Counted from the first letter of the stretch, positions 46,754 to 55,577 are shown. The stretch: 64,000 nt of DNA from Nocardiopsis sp. N85 (GCF_028882275.1 NZ_JARBUT010000011.1:124001-188000), one strand, 5' to 3'. The notes: generated by a model not told the origin, from the sequence alone. Program-made: numbers and translations.

Positions 46754-47203
46754 ATGATTATCCGCGCGGCCATCAGGTCCGACCTCGGTGCGATTCTGCG
46801 TCTCCTTCGCGATCTCGGCGACACCGCCCACACGCAGAGCGCTCACGTTCGCATGTCCTCGGCCGCCGTACGCGCCTGGACCCGGATGGAGAACGACCCC
46901 GACCGCACCGTCCTGGTCGCCGAACAGCGCGGTCAGATCATCGGCACCCTCGACCTGTTGGTGATCGCCAACCTCACCCACGACGCCCAGCCCTGGGCGG
47001 TGGTGGACAACCTGGTGGTCGATCCCGAGCTGCGCCGCCGCGGCATCGGCCGGGCGCTCATGGAGGACGCGGTCGACCGCGCCTCCCGGGCCGGTTGCTA
47101 CAAGATCGAGCTGCTCTCCCACGAGAGCAGGCACGGGGCCCACGAGTTCTACAAGACCCTCGGCTTCGCCGACTCGTCCGCGGGTTTCCGCCGTTACCTC
47201 TGA
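46754..47203 (+). CDS. GNAT-family N-acetyltransferase
   Basis: This 149-residue enzyme has the GNAT fold. Beta 4 is DNLVVDPELRRRGIGRALME, containing the acetyl-CoA pyrophosphate loop RRRGIGRA near residue 97. The C-terminal YKIELLSHESRHGAHEFYKTLGF is also typical. It would acetylate a small amine or protein; the substrate is unknown. TACGAT ends 11 bases before the ATG and no ribosome-binding site is seen, so a leaderless mRNA is possible. Its 3' end overlaps the converging MFS gene by 10 bases. Confidence 0.88.
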   Translation: MIIRAAIRSDLGAILRLLRDLGDTAHTQSAHVRMSSAAVRAWTRMENDPDRTVLVAEQRGQIIGTLDLLVIANLTHDAQPWAVVDNLVVDPELRRRGIGRALMEDAVDRASRAGCYKIELLSHESRHGAHEFYKTLGFADSSAGFRRYL

Positions 47204-48858
47204 GCCTTCTCCGCCTCGGGTCGGGGACCGCCGCGCAGCGGCACCCCCCGCATGAACACCACCGCGACCAGCCCCAGCACGGCGATGGGCACGCCCGCCA
47301 GGAACACCCCCTGCATGGCGTGATCGAACGCGCCCACGACGATCTCGCGCACCGGCCCCGGCAGCGAGTGCACCAGTTCCGGCGACCCCTGCGCGGCCTC
47401 GGCGGCACCGGCCAGCTCCGCCGCCGTCTCCTCCGCCCCGGAGTCGATCCCCGCCGCGGCGTCGGCGGCCACCCGCTCGCGGGCGGCCGCGAGCGCCGCC
47501 GCGAGTTCGGTGTTGAGCCTGCCCACCATCACGGCGCCGAACGCGGCCACGCCCGTCGCGCCGCCCAGGTTGCGGAAGAACACCACCGCCCCGGTCCCCG
47601 CCGCCATGTCCGCGGTGGGCAGCGAGCTCTGGGTCGCCAGCAGCAGCAACTGCATGTTCAGCCCGAAACCCAGCCCCACCAGGGCCTGACCGGCGATCAC
47701 CGACGTGAGCCCGGGGTCCAGGTGGGCCACGGAGAGCAGGACGAACCCGACGACGCACAGGACCATCCCGACGACCGGGTACACCTTCCAGCGGCCGCTG
47801 CCGCTCACCGCGTACCCCGACCCGATCGAGGTGACCAGGAACGACGCCACCAACGGCAGGGTCATCATCCCCGACACGGTCGGGCTCATCCCGTGCACCA
47901 TCTGGAGGTACTGGGGCATGTAGATGATCAGGCCGAACATCATCATGCCCACGCACGTCGACGCCGCCGACGACAGCACGAACGTCCGGTCGCGGAACAG
48001 CCGGACCGGGATGATCGCCTCGGGCGCCCGCCGCTCCACCAGCACCGCCGCCGCCGTCAACGCCACCGCGCCGACCCCCAGGCCGATCGCCAGGGGCGAG
48101 GTCCAGGCGATCTGGGTGCCGCCCAGGCTGAGCAGCACGATCGCGGTGCTCGCCGCTCCGAAGATCAACGCGGCGCCCGTGTAGTCCACCGGGGAGTCGC
48201 GGCGGGGGACGAACGGCATGGTGAACATGAACTGGATGACCACGAACGCGAACACCGCCAACGGCACGGTGATCAGGAAGCACCACCGCCACCCGAGCGG
48301 GCTGTCCACCAGGAAGCCGCCGACCAGCGGTCCCAGCACCGTGGACACCCCGAACACCATGCCGATGAGGCCGCTGTAACGGCCGCGCTCGCGCGGGGAG
48401 ACCACATCGCCCAGGATGATGTTGGGCAGCGTGGCCAGCCCGCCGATGCCCAGCCCCTGGAGGGCGCGGGCGGCGATGAGCCAGTCGATGTCCTGGGCGA
48501 GCCCGGCGGCGACCGAGGCGACGATGAAGATGCCCAGGGAGATCTGGAAGAGGAGCTTGCGCCCCCAGATGTCGGACAGCTTGCCCCACACCGGGGTGGA
48601 GGCGGTCATGGTGAGCAGGGCGGCGGTCGCCACCCAGGCGAGCCGGTCCTGGCCGCCGAGTTCGCCCATGATCGTCGGCAGCGCGGTGCCGACGATCGAG
48701 TTGGTCAGCATCGATGTGAGCATCGCGAGCACGAGACCGACCATGATGCGCCGCACGACCCGGCGGGGAGGGAAGGTCTGGGCGTGGGGATCGAACGCGG
48801 GGACGGGCGGCGATTCCGGGGTGGGGGCGATGGTCGTCCTGTGCACTGCCTGTTCCAA
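47194..48858 (-). CDS. MFS drug exporter, DHA2 (EmrB/QacA) family, 14 membrane spans
   Basis: This 554-residue transporter shows motif A-like GKLSDIWGRKLLF after helix 2 and motif C-like GVSTVLGPLVGGFLVD in helix 5. About fourteen hydrophobic segments are present, with a cytoplasmic or periplasmic Ala-rich insert (about 455-505) before the last helix. The family exports cationic drugs and antibiotics with proton antiport. The TTG start has GAGGGG about 6 bases upstream. It is divergent from a TetR regulator gene, with an operator-like palindrome over its promoter. Confidence 0.88.
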   Translation of the reverse strand: MEQAVHRTTIAPTPESPPVPAFDPHAQTFPPRRVVRRIMVGLVLAMLTSMLTNSIVGTALPTIMGELGGQDRLAWVATAALLTMTASTPVWGKLSDIWGRKLLFQISLGIFIVASVAAGLAQDIDWLIAARALQGLGIGGLATLPNIILGDVVSPRERGRYSGLIGMVFGVSTVLGPLVGGFLVDSPLGWRWCFLITVPLAVFAFVVIQFMFTMPFVPRRDSPVDYTGAALIFGAASTAIVLLSLGGTQIAWTSPLAIGLGVGAVALTAAAVLVERRAPEAIIPVRLFRDRTFVLSSAASTCVGMMMFGLIIYMPQYLQMVHGMSPTVSGMMTLPLVASFLVTSIGSGYAVSGSGRWKVYPVVGMVLCVVGFVLLSVAHLDPGLTSVIAGQALVGLGFGLNMQLLLLATQSSLPTADMAAGTGAVVFFRNLGGATGVAAFGAVMVGRLNTELAAALAAARERVAADAAAGIDSGAEETAAELAGAAEAAQGSPELVHSLPGPVREIVVGAFDHAMQGVFLAGVPIAVLGLVAVVFMRGVPLRGGPRPEAEKAQR

Positions 48859-48928
48859 CGAAGACCCCTCATCCCGGACACGCGAAAGGCCCCGCGGCGT
48901 GCTGCCGGGGGCGAGATGTCCTCCTCCT

Positions 48929-48958
48929 GGTATAGGTAAACGCTGTTGACCTTGTCAA
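48929..48958. promoter_or_regulatory. MFS promoter with overlapping TetR-type operator
   Basis: On the minus strand TTGACA (48953-48958 on +) and TATACC (48929-48934 on +) are 18 bases apart, a good promoter for the MFS gene. The palindrome TTGAC-CTT-GTCAA (48946-48958) covers the minus-35 box, so the TetR protein encoded on the other side could switch the promoter off. Confidence 0.6.
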
Positions 48959-49054
48959 GTCGGTATCGCTCCACCGTTCCGGTAGGCGAACGGGTACCGG
49001 AAATGTCAATCTGGAATCCGCACAGTCGGAGCAGGGCCACCGGAAGGCGTGGAG

Positions 49055-49651
49055 ATGGACCGTACGGACGGAACCGGAAGCGGTGCCGGGCCCGCCCGTG
49101 GCCGTGAGGCGACCAGGGAACGCATCCTGGCCAGTGCCCGGGAGCTCTTCACCGACGAGGGCTACGGGGCGGTGTCCTCTCGCAAGATCGCCGCGCACGC
49201 CGGGGTCAACGTCGCCCTGATCAATCGGTACTTCGGGGCCAAGCGCGGCCTGCTCACCGAGATCCTGCGCGAGGACGGCGTCTTCCCCGGCCTCATCGAG
49301 GGCGACCGGGGATCCCTCACCCGCCGGCTGGCCGAACACGCGGTGAGCCGCCTGCACGGTGAGGGGACCGCGCTCCAGCGCGCCCTGGACCACTCCGCGG
49401 GCGACCCCGACCTCCAGGCCGTCTACCAGGGCCGCATCACCAGCGCCCTCATCGACCCGCTGGAGGCCTACCTCGGCGGGGGCTCGGACGCCCGCGCGCA
49501 CGCCTCCCTGATCGCCGTCGTCATGCTCGGCCTCACCCGGGTCCGCCTGGTGGAGGGGGCCACGGCGCTGCGCGCCCAGGAACGGGAGGACCTCACCCGC
49601 CGCGTCGAGGCGATCCTCGATCTGTGCCTGACGGATTTCCACGAGGAGTGA
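49055..49651 (+). CDS. TetR-family repressor
   Basis: This 198-residue regulator has a classical TetR helix-turn-helix: ATRERILASARELFTDEGYGAVSSRKIAAHAGVNVALINRYFGAKRGLL at residues about 18-67. A variable ligand-binding helix bundle follows. The ATG was chosen because GGAAGG is then 7 bases upstream; a GTG six bases earlier is too close. It is divergent from the MFS exporter gene and probably represses it until a drug binds. Confidence 0.88.
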   Translation: MDRTDGTGSGAGPARGREATRERILASARELFTDEGYGAVSSRKIAAHAGVNVALINRYFGAKRGLLTEILREDGVFPGLIEGDRGSLTRRLAEHAVSRLHGEGTALQRALDHSAGDPDLQAVYQGRITSALIDPLEAYLGGGSDARAHASLIAVVMLGLTRVRLVEGATALRAQEREDLTRRVEAILDLCLTDFHEE

Positions 49652-49744
49652 CCCGCCGCTCCCCCTCCGGTCCTTTGCCGGAACGGCAAAGAAGTGGCGT
49701 GCGGGACGGCCCGACGGTGAGGCTGGTCGTGGAGGTGGTCCACG

Positions 49745-50401
49745 ATGACCCATGAGCACACCGAGACACCCCTGCCCGAGGAGTTCGGCGCGGAGTACTG
49801 GGACGGGCGCTACGCCTCGTCCGAGCGGATCTGGAGCGGGAATCCCAACCCCGCACTGGTCACCGAGGCGGCCGACCTGGCGCCCGGTCGAGCGCTGGAG
49901 GTCGGCAGCGGCGAGGGCGCCGACACCCTGTGGCTGGCCGAACGCGGCTGGGAGGTGACGGCGATCGACATCTCGGCGGTGGGCCTGGAGAAGGCGGCCG
50001 CGCACGCCGCCGGACGTTCGCCCGAAGCCGCCGCGCGGATCACCTGGCGTCAGGCCGACCTCACCGTGTGGGCGCCGCCCGAGGGCGCCTACGACCTGGT
50101 GACCGCGCACTACCTGCACTTCCACCCGAAGGTGCGGGCCGTGGTCTTCCCGGCGCTGGCCGACGCGGTCGCACCCGACGGAACGCTGCTGCTGGTCTCC
50201 CACGCGCTGCGCGACCTCGCCGACGGGGTGCCGCGTCCGCCGTGGCCGGAGATGTTCCACACGGCCGAGGAGATGGCGGACCTGCTGCCGGGGGAGCGGT
50301 GGGCCATGGTCACGCTGGAGGAGCGACCGCGAACGGCCGTCTACGACGGGGTCGAGTACACCATCCACGACCTCGTCGTCCACGCCCGTCGTCGGGTCTG
50401 A
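49745..50401 (+). CDS. SAM-dependent methyltransferase
   Basis: This 218-residue protein has the class I methyltransferase motifs. ALEVGSGEGADTLWLAERGWEVTAIDIS near residues 50-78 binds SAM, and GAYDLVTAHYLHFH near 115-128 is motif II. N-terminal EYWDGRYASSERIWSGNPN resembles the tellurite-resistance or thiopurine methyltransferase type (TehB-like). Substrate unknown. It follows the TetR gene by 93 bases on the same strand, perhaps as part of one detoxification group. Confidence 0.85.
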   Translation: MTHEHTETPLPEEFGAEYWDGRYASSERIWSGNPNPALVTEAADLAPGRALEVGSGEGADTLWLAERGWEVTAIDISAVGLEKAAAHAAGRSPEAAARITWRQADLTVWAPPEGAYDLVTAHYLHFHPKVRAVVFPALADAVAPDGTLLLVSHALRDLADGVPRPPWPEMFHTAEEMADLLPGERWAMVTLEERPRTAVYDGVEYTIHDLVVHARRRV

Positions 50402-50460
50402 CCCCCGACCCGCCCCGCCGCCCGAACGGACGGCGGGACGGGTGTGCTCCTTGGGCCCCG

Positions 50461-50571
50461 CGCTTCGGTTCGTGCGAGGCCGCCCGGAGAAGGCGAACCT
50501 TCGGCCGCTGCGTGAACGTCCTCGTGCCTCGGCCGGTCACTCCGCCGGCCTCCAGAACCCCGTGGGCGGCC
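50461..50571. repeat. direct repeat, copy 1 (about 111 bases)
   Basis: This unit starts CGCTTCGGTTCGTGCGAGGC and includes an internal hairpin GGCCGG/CCGGCC. It recurs 134 bases downstream with only two or three differences. It lies in the 332-base gap after the methyltransferase gene and is not coding in any convincing frame. Confidence 0.85.
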
Positions 50572-50594
50572 GTGCCTCCTGTGAACCTCCGCTG

Positions 50595-50705
50595 CGCTTC
50601 GGTTCGTGCGAGGCCGCCCGGAGAACGGGAACCTTCGGCCGCTGCGTGAACGTCCTCGTGCCTCGGCCGGTCACTCCGCCGGCCTCCAGAACCCCGTGGG
50701 CGGCC
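50595..50705. repeat. direct repeat, copy 2
   Basis: This is the second copy of the unit at 50461-50571 (AGAACGGGAACC instead of AGAAGGCGAACC). It ends 29 bases from the ridA stop. Presence of two close copies suggests an interspersed repeat family that may occur elsewhere in the genome. Confidence 0.85.
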
Positions 50706-50733
50706 TCGCGCCCACGGGCGCGGAAGAGCGTTC

Positions 50734-51114
50734 CTAGCCGCGCAGCTCGGCCACCACGTCGATCTCCACCAGGATGTCGGCGAGGTCGGAGCCGACCGTG
50801 GTGCGGACCGGGTAGGGCGCGCTGAAGTGCTGCTCGTACACCGCGTTGTACTCGGGGAAGTCGCTCTTGAGGTTCTGTAGGTGCACGGTGGTCTTGACGA
50901 CGTCGTCGAGGGTCAGGCCGTGCTCGGCCAGGACCGCCGAGATGTTGGCGAGGACCTGCGCGGTCTGCTCGCCGACCGTCGGGGCGACCTCGCCGGTCTC
51001 GGGGTCCTGCGGACCGAAGCCCGCGGTGAACAGGAACCCGCCCGCCACGATCCCCTGGCTGTAGGCGCCGGCCGGTGCGGGGGCCTTGTCGGTACGGACC
51101 GCCTTCTTGGACAT
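50734..51114 (-). CDS. ridA: RidA-family (YjgF/YER057c/UK114) imine/enamine deaminase
   Basis: This 126-residue protein has the RidA signature: APAPAGAYSQGIVAGGFLFTAGFGPQDPETG near the start and the YPVRTTVGSDLADILVEIDVVA end, where the conserved Arg and Glu bind the substrate carboxylate. It forms trimers that hydrolyse reactive 2-aminoacrylate-type imines made by amino-acid enzymes. It is divergent from a D-aminoacylase and a PfkB kinase, which fits D-amino-acid breakdown. AGAAGGAGATC precedes the ATG. Confidence 0.93.
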   Translation of the reverse strand: MSKKAVRTDKAPAPAGAYSQGIVAGGFLFTAGFGPQDPETGEVAPTVGEQTAQVLANISAVLAEHGLTLDDVVKTTVHLQNLKSDFPEYNAVYEQHFSAPYPVRTTVGSDLADILVEIDVVAELRG

Positions 51115-51184
51115 CCGTGATCTCCTTCTCTCGGGTCTCGCGCGGTGGTCCCGCCTCGTCGATAATGCCTGTACCCGTGTTCTT

Positions 51185-51206
51185 GCGCATGCACATGCGT
51201 ATGCGC
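51185..51206. promoter_or_regulatory. 22-bp near-palindrome in the ridA/deacylase intergenic region
   Basis: GCGCAT (51185-51190) mirrors ATGCGC (51201-51206), and further inner pairs continue toward the centre (nine matched pairs, one wobble, one mismatch out of eleven). It lies 71 bases upstream of the ridA start and is a candidate operator. Confidence 0.5.
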
Positions 51207-51254
51207 GAACTGGTGCACATGCCGAATATCGAGGCGGCCTGGACCACACTTACT

Positions 51255-51281
51255 GGCAACAAAGTTATCAATTTTGTTCCC
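51255..51281. promoter_or_regulatory. 27-bp palindromic operator before the D-aminoacylase gene
   Basis: GG.AACAAA on the left mirrors TTTGTT.CC on the right around GTTATCA, with eleven of thirteen positions paired or wobble. It is an AT-rich island in very GC-rich sequence, 81 bases before the GTG start. The form resembles IclR or GntR operators; no regulator gene of either type is in the window. Confidence 0.65.
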
Positions 51282-51362
51282 GGCAGCGTATCTTGGGTCA
51301 CACCGATATCCGGCCCACGGCTCGTCGGACCGGACCGGTCGGTACCCCTGAACGGAGGAACA

Positions 51363-52985
51363 GTGCAGTCCGAGACCGTATTGACCGGGGGTCGGGTGGT
51401 CGACGGCACCGGCGCCCCCTCCCGCTCCGCCGACGTCGTCCTGCGGGGTGACCGCATCGTCCACATCGTCCCGCCCGGCACCGGCCGCCGGATGACCGGC
51501 ATCGGCGGCACCGGCCCCGCGAAGGTCATCGACATCACCGGGCGCGTCCTCGCCCCCGGCTTCGTGGACATGCACTCCCACTCCGACCTCGCCGTCCTCG
51601 CCGACCCCGGCCACGAGGCCAAGGTCCTCCAGGGCGTCACCCTGGAGGTCATCGGACAGGACGGGCTCGGCTACGCGCCCGTCACCGACGGCACCGTCGA
51701 AGAACTGCGCGCCCAGCTCGCCGGCTGGAACGGCACCCCCGACCTCGATCACACCTGGCGCGGCATCGGCGGCTACCTCGACAGGGTCGACGCCGGCGCT
51801 CCCGTCAACGTCGCGCACCTCGTACCCCAGGGCAACGTCCGCATGGCCGTACTCGGCGGCGAGGACCGACCGCCCACCGAGGACGAACTCGAACGGATGC
51901 TGGCCATCGTCGCCCAGGGCATGGCCGACGGCGCCCACGGGCTGTCCACCGGCCTCACCTACACCCCCGGCATGTACGCCACCGACGACGAGATCGTCGC
52001 CCTCCTCGAACCCGTGCGCGCGGCCGGCGGCTACTACTGCCCCCACCACCGCAACTACGGCTCCCGGGTCGTCGAGTCCTACCAGGAGTGCCTGGAGGTC
52101 GCCCGCCGCGCCCAGGTGGCCCTGCACCTCGCGCACTGCCACGTCAACTTCCCCCAGAACCGGGGCCGGGCCCCCGAGGTGCTCGACGCCATCGACGAGG
52201 CCACCGTCCGCCACGGTCTCGACGTCACCCTCGACTCCTACCCCTACCGGGCCAGCGCCACCTACCTCGCCGCCCCGCTTCCGAGCTGGGCGCAGGTCGG
52301 CGGTACCGCGGACACCCTCGGACGCCTGCGCGACCCCGCCACCCGGGCCCGCGTCCTCCACGAGATCGAGGTCGAGGGCACCGACGGCAACCACGGCGTC
52401 CCCATGGACTGGACGGCGATCGTCGTCACCGGCACCGCCGACCCCTCCCTGTCCTGGGCGGTCGGCGCGTCCATCGCCGAACTGGCCGCCCGGCGGGGCC
52501 GCGAGGCCGGCGACCTGTACATGGAACTCCTGGTCGCCGACGAACTGCGCAGCGGCTGCCTGCTCCAGGTCGGCAACGAGGAGAACATCCGCACCATCAT
52601 GCGGCACAGTTCCCACACCGCCGGCAGCGACGGCATCCTCGTCGGCGACAAGCCCCATCCGCGCGGCTGGGGCACCTTCCCCCACTACCTCGGCCACTAC
52701 GTCCGCGAACTCGGGGTCCTCGAACTGGAGGAGTGCGTCCGTCACCTCACCTCCCGGCCCGCCGGCCGCCTCGGCCTCGCCGACCGGGGCACGGTCCACC
52801 TCGGCGCGGTCGCCGACCTGGTGGTGTTCGATCCCGACACCATCGCCGCCCGCGCCACCTACGACGACCCCCGGCTCACCCCGGTCGGCATCGAACACGT
52901 CCTCGTCGCCGGCGAGTTCACCGTCCGGGACGGACGACGGACCGATCGCCTGCCGGGCCGCTCGGTCCGGAGGAACAGCCGATGA
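51363..52985 (+). CDS. N-acyl-D-amino-acid deacylase (amidohydrolase superfamily)
   Basis: This 540-residue enzyme begins with TVLTGGRVVDGTGAPSRSADV, typical for amidohydrolases. The metal-binding site starts with VDMHSHSDLAVL near residue 75. HHRNYG, HLAHCH and LDSYPYRASATY further along match the D-aminoacylase/dihydroorotase-like group. GDKPHPRGWGTFPHYLGHYV is a strong family marker. It frees D-amino acids from their N-acyl forms. The GTG start has GGAGGAACA just before it, and the longer open frame upstream crosses the operator and is rejected. The PfkB kinase gene overlaps its end by 4 bases. Confidence 0.92.
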   Translation: MQSETVLTGGRVVDGTGAPSRSADVVLRGDRIVHIVPPGTGRRMTGIGGTGPAKVIDITGRVLAPGFVDMHSHSDLAVLADPGHEAKVLQGVTLEVIGQDGLGYAPVTDGTVEELRAQLAGWNGTPDLDHTWRGIGGYLDRVDAGAPVNVAHLVPQGNVRMAVLGGEDRPPTEDELERMLAIVAQGMADGAHGLSTGLTYTPGMYATDDEIVALLEPVRAAGGYYCPHHRNYGSRVVESYQECLEVARRAQVALHLAHCHVNFPQNRGRAPEVLDAIDEATVRHGLDVTLDSYPYRASATYLAAPLPSWAQVGGTADTLGRLRDPATRARVLHEIEVEGTDGNHGVPMDWTAIVVTGTADPSLSWAVGASIAELAARRGREAGDLYMELLVADELRSGCLLQVGNEENIRTIMRHSSHTAGSDGILVGDKPHPRGWGTFPHYLGHYVRELGVLELEECVRHLTSRPAGRLGLADRGTVHLGAVADLVVFDPDTIAARATYDDPRLTPVGIEHVLVAGEFTVRDGRRTDRLPGRSVRRNSR

Positions 52986-53947
52986 GCGCGCCCCCCGGCC
53001 CCGGGCCCGCCCCGGAACCCGGCATCGACGCCGTCTGCGTGGGCGAGACCATGGCGGTGTTCCACTCCGCCGACCCCCTCGTCGCCGGGGCGCGGCTCAC
53101 CCTGGGCACCGGCGGCGCCGAATCCAACGTCGCCGTCGCCCTGGCCGGTCTCGGGCACACCGCCGCCTGGGTCGGCCGGGTCGGTGACGACCCCTTCGGG
53201 CGCATCGTCACCGACACCGTCGCCGGACGGGGCGTGGACGTGCGCGACGTGGTCGTCGACCCCGAACGCCCCACCGGCCTCTACGTCAAGGACACCGCTC
53301 CGGGAGGGGCCGGGGCCCTGTACTACCGCTCGGGTTCGGCCGCCTCGGCACCGTCCGCCGCGGACGCCGACCGGGTGTGGTCGCGCGGTGCCCGCGTCGT
53401 CCACCTGTCCGGCATCACGCCCGCCCTGTCGGTGCGGGCCGCCGCACTCGTCGAACACCTGCTGGACCGGCGCGCCGGAGGCGACTCCCTGCGCTCCTTC
53501 GACGTCAACCACCGGCCCGCGCTGTGGCCGGCGCGGGTGGCCGCCCCGATCCTGCTCGACCTGGCCCGCCGCGCCGACATCGTGTTCGTCGGCCGTGACG
53601 AGGCCGAACGCCTGTGGGGCACCCCCACGGCGGAGGACGTACGGGCGGTGCTGCCGGAGGTCCCCGTGCTGGTGATCAAGGACGCCGAGCACGGCGCGAC
53701 CTGTTTCACGGCCGAGGAGACGGTCTTCGTGCCGTCCCCCGAGGTCGAGGTGGTGGAGGCGGTGGGCGCCGGCGACGCCTTCGCCGCCGGTTACCTGTCC
53801 GGACTGCTCGACGGCCTCCCGACGGAACGGCGGCTGCGCCTGGGCCACGCGGTGGCGGGCGCGGTGCTGCGTTCGCGCTCCGACACCCTGGAGGGCCCGC
53901 CGGAGGAGGTCGCCGACATCCGCGCGGGCGGGACCGTCAGCCGATGA
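52982..53947 (+). CDS. PfkB-family sugar kinase (2-keto-3-deoxygluconate kinase-like)
   Basis: This 321-residue kinase has the two PfkB signatures: GGAESNVAVALAGLGHTAAWVGRVGDDPFG near residues 40-68 and EAVGAGDAFAAGYLSGLL near 258-275, where the Asp is catalytic. The substrate is likely a keto acid sugar by similarity to KdgK. In many streptomycetes such a kinase accompanies D-aminoacylase and RidA genes. It is translationally coupled to the deacylase gene (ATGA overlap). Its last 11 bases overlap the convergent hypothetical gene. Confidence 0.88.
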   Translation: MSAPPGPGPAPEPGIDAVCVGETMAVFHSADPLVAGARLTLGTGGAESNVAVALAGLGHTAAWVGRVGDDPFGRIVTDTVAGRGVDVRDVVVDPERPTGLYVKDTAPGGAGALYYRSGSAASAPSAADADRVWSRGARVVHLSGITPALSVRAAALVEHLLDRRAGGDSLRSFDVNHRPALWPARVAAPILLDLARRADIVFVGRDEAERLWGTPTAEDVRAVLPEVPVLVIKDAEHGATCFTAEETVFVPSPEVEVVEAVGAGDAFAAGYLSGLLDGLPTERRLRLGHAVAGAVLRSRSDTLEGPPEEVADIRAGGTVSR

Positions 53948-54269
53948 CGATGGCGCCCGCCAGGACCGGGTCGCCGAAACTGACGCTGCCGTGACCGGAG
54001 GCCAGGGCGCGGCTGCCCTGGCAGCTGGTCCCGGAGAACAGCGCGAACTTGACCTTGGCCTCGGTGGAGACCGCGGTGACCCCGCCCTGTCCGGTCTTCA
54101 GGGCGCGGCACCCGCCGTGCTCCACGGTCTGCTGATAGCCGGACTCGAAGGTGATCCGCACCGGGGGCGCCTGGTCCTCCCGGTTCGACAGTCCGGCGAT
54201 GGCTCCGGCGATGGTGGCGGACATGGTGGCGAGGTTCGCGGGGCGAATCGGCACGGGGTTCCCCTTCAC
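53937..54269 (-). CDS. hypothetical protein, 110 residues
   Basis: A GTG-started frame encodes a small protein with no recognised family. It has a Pro-rich opening (KGNPVPIRPANLATMSATIA), a central beta-rich part with two cysteines (HGGCRALK and GTSCQGSRAL) and a hydrophobic end (FGDPVLAGAIVIG). GAGG lies about 7 bases before the start. It has no clear signal peptide. The codon bias matches the neighbours. It could be a small secreted or surface protein if a downstream start is used. Confidence 0.45.
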   Translation of the reverse strand: MKGNPVPIRPANLATMSATIAGAIAGLSNREDQAPPVRITFESGYQQTVEHGGCRALKTGQGGVTAVSTEAKVKFALFSGTSCQGSRALASGHGSVSFGDPVLAGAIVIG

Positions 54270-54482
54270 GGCCGACCTCGCCCGGTACGTCGCCCGGCGA
54301 GGTCATGATCACGCTCTGTCACGTGGCTACAGGGGTCATTTACCTACACCGGATCGGTGAACGAGGGGAGCCCCGACGGAGTGTCGGCGGATTTCTCCTG
54401 TTCAGGGATGCGGCCTCGACGGACATGTCGGTGATCGCTAGGATTTCTCCGGAAAGCGGACCGAGGACGGAGGGAGGGGCAC

Positions 54483-54761
54483 GTGCTCAACGCGCTGCTC
54501 ACCGCCCTCTTCGAGATCCTCTTCATCGGACCGGCCCCCGACGCCCTTCCGGCCGCCCCGCTGGCGCTGCTGTTCGTCGCGGTGGGCGCGGCCGTGGTCT
54601 GGTACCTGGCGCACGGCGCGGTCCCGGTGCCGGTCGGCGACACCACGGCCGGGCGGACGGACGCGATGCGCCGCCGTTCGGCGCGACTCGCGGTGCCCGC
54701 CCTGCGCGATCCCGACGCGGCGGGCAGACCGCGTCCCAGAGCACCCGGTACGGCCCCGTAG
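54483..54761 (+). CDS. small membrane protein, DUF6412-like
   Basis: This 92-residue protein has one or two hydrophobic stretches (residues 1-18 and 25-45: PLALLFVAVGAAVVWYLAHG) and a basic cytoplasmic tail. It looks like the DUF6412 proteins that sit immediately upstream of YidC-like genes in actinomycetes; this assignment is from memory of the context. The GTG is preceded by GGAGGG. The YidC-like gene follows after 78 bases. Confidence 0.55.
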   Translation: MLNALLTALFEILFIGPAPDALPAAPLALLFVAVGAAVVWYLAHGAVPVPVGDTTAGRTDAMRRRSARLAVPALRDPDAAGRPRPRAPGTAP

Positions 54762-54839
54762 GCCGTCCCCGACCCGACCCTCGTCGCGTCCGGACGGCCC
54801 GACGTCCTTGTTCTCCCTCTGGACGAAGGGTCCTCTTCC

Positions 54840-55562
54840 GTGTACTCCGTATGGCCGATCTCGGTCGTCATGTCCCTGCTCACCGCGGTCCTGACCGTGC
54901 TCACCACCGTGTTCGCGCCCCTCGTGGGCGCCCCGGCCGCGGCGCTCGCCGTGGTGGGGCTGACCATCGCCGTCCGGCTGCTGCTCGTCCCGTTCGGCGT
55001 CGCGCAGGTGCGCGCCGAGAAGGTCCGCGCCCGGATCGCCCCCCGTCTCGCCGAGATCGCCGCCCGGTACCCGAAGGACCCGGAGAAGAGGGTCGCCGCC
55101 CAGCAGAAGGTCTACGTCGAGGCGGGCACCTCGCCCCTGGCCGGCTGCCTGCCGTCGCTGGCGCAACTGCCCGTGGTCATCGCCCTGTACGGGGTGTTCA
55201 TCGGGCAGGGCCCCGACACCGACCTGCTGACGCACACCCTGGCCGGGGTGGCGCTGGGCGCCACTCCGGCGGCGGCGGGGGTGTCGGGCGCGGTCGTGTT
55301 CGGCCTGCTCCTGGTGCTGCTGGCGCTCGTGGCGTGGGGGACGCGCCGTTTCCTGCCGCTGCCCGCCACCACCCCGGAGGCGGCCCGCATGGCCGAGGGG
55401 CCGCTCTCCTACCTGCCGTTCCTGACGGTGGTCTTCGCGGCGTTCGTGCCGTTGGCCGCGGGCCTGTACCTGCTCACGTCGGGGGCGTGGGCCCTGGGGG
55501 AGCGGCTGCTGCTGCGCCGCCTGGTCCCCGAGCCCGCTCCGAAGGCGCTCCCGCGCACCTGA
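54840..55562 (+). CDS. YidC/Oxa1-family membrane insertase, short paralogue
   Basis: This 240-residue protein has five membrane spans. The Oxa1 core is visible as GLTIAVRLLLVPFGVAQVRAEKVRARIAPRLAEIAARYPKDPEK, with the positively charged hairpin and the conserved Arg in TM1, then GTSPLAGCLPSLAQLPVVIALYGVF. It lacks the large N-terminal domain of the housekeeping YidC and is shorter, so it is a second insertase copy. It probably inserts membrane proteins without SecY. The GTG start has no strong ribosome-binding site. Confidence 0.82.
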   Translation: MYSVWPISVVMSLLTAVLTVLTTVFAPLVGAPAAALAVVGLTIAVRLLLVPFGVAQVRAEKVRARIAPRLAEIAARYPKDPEKRVAAQQKVYVEAGTSPLAGCLPSLAQLPVVIALYGVFIGQGPDTDLLTHTLAGVALGATPAAAGVSGAVVFGLLLVLLALVAWGTRRFLPLPATTPEAARMAEGPLSYLPFLTVVFAAFVPLAAGLYLLTSGAWALGERLLLRRLVPEPAPKALPRT

Positions 55563-55577
55563 GAGGGCGCTCGGGGG

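Noticed and set aside
50461..50705. CRISPR-like repeat
   Set aside because: Only two long units (111 bases) with a 23-base gap; no short repeats, spacers or cas genes.
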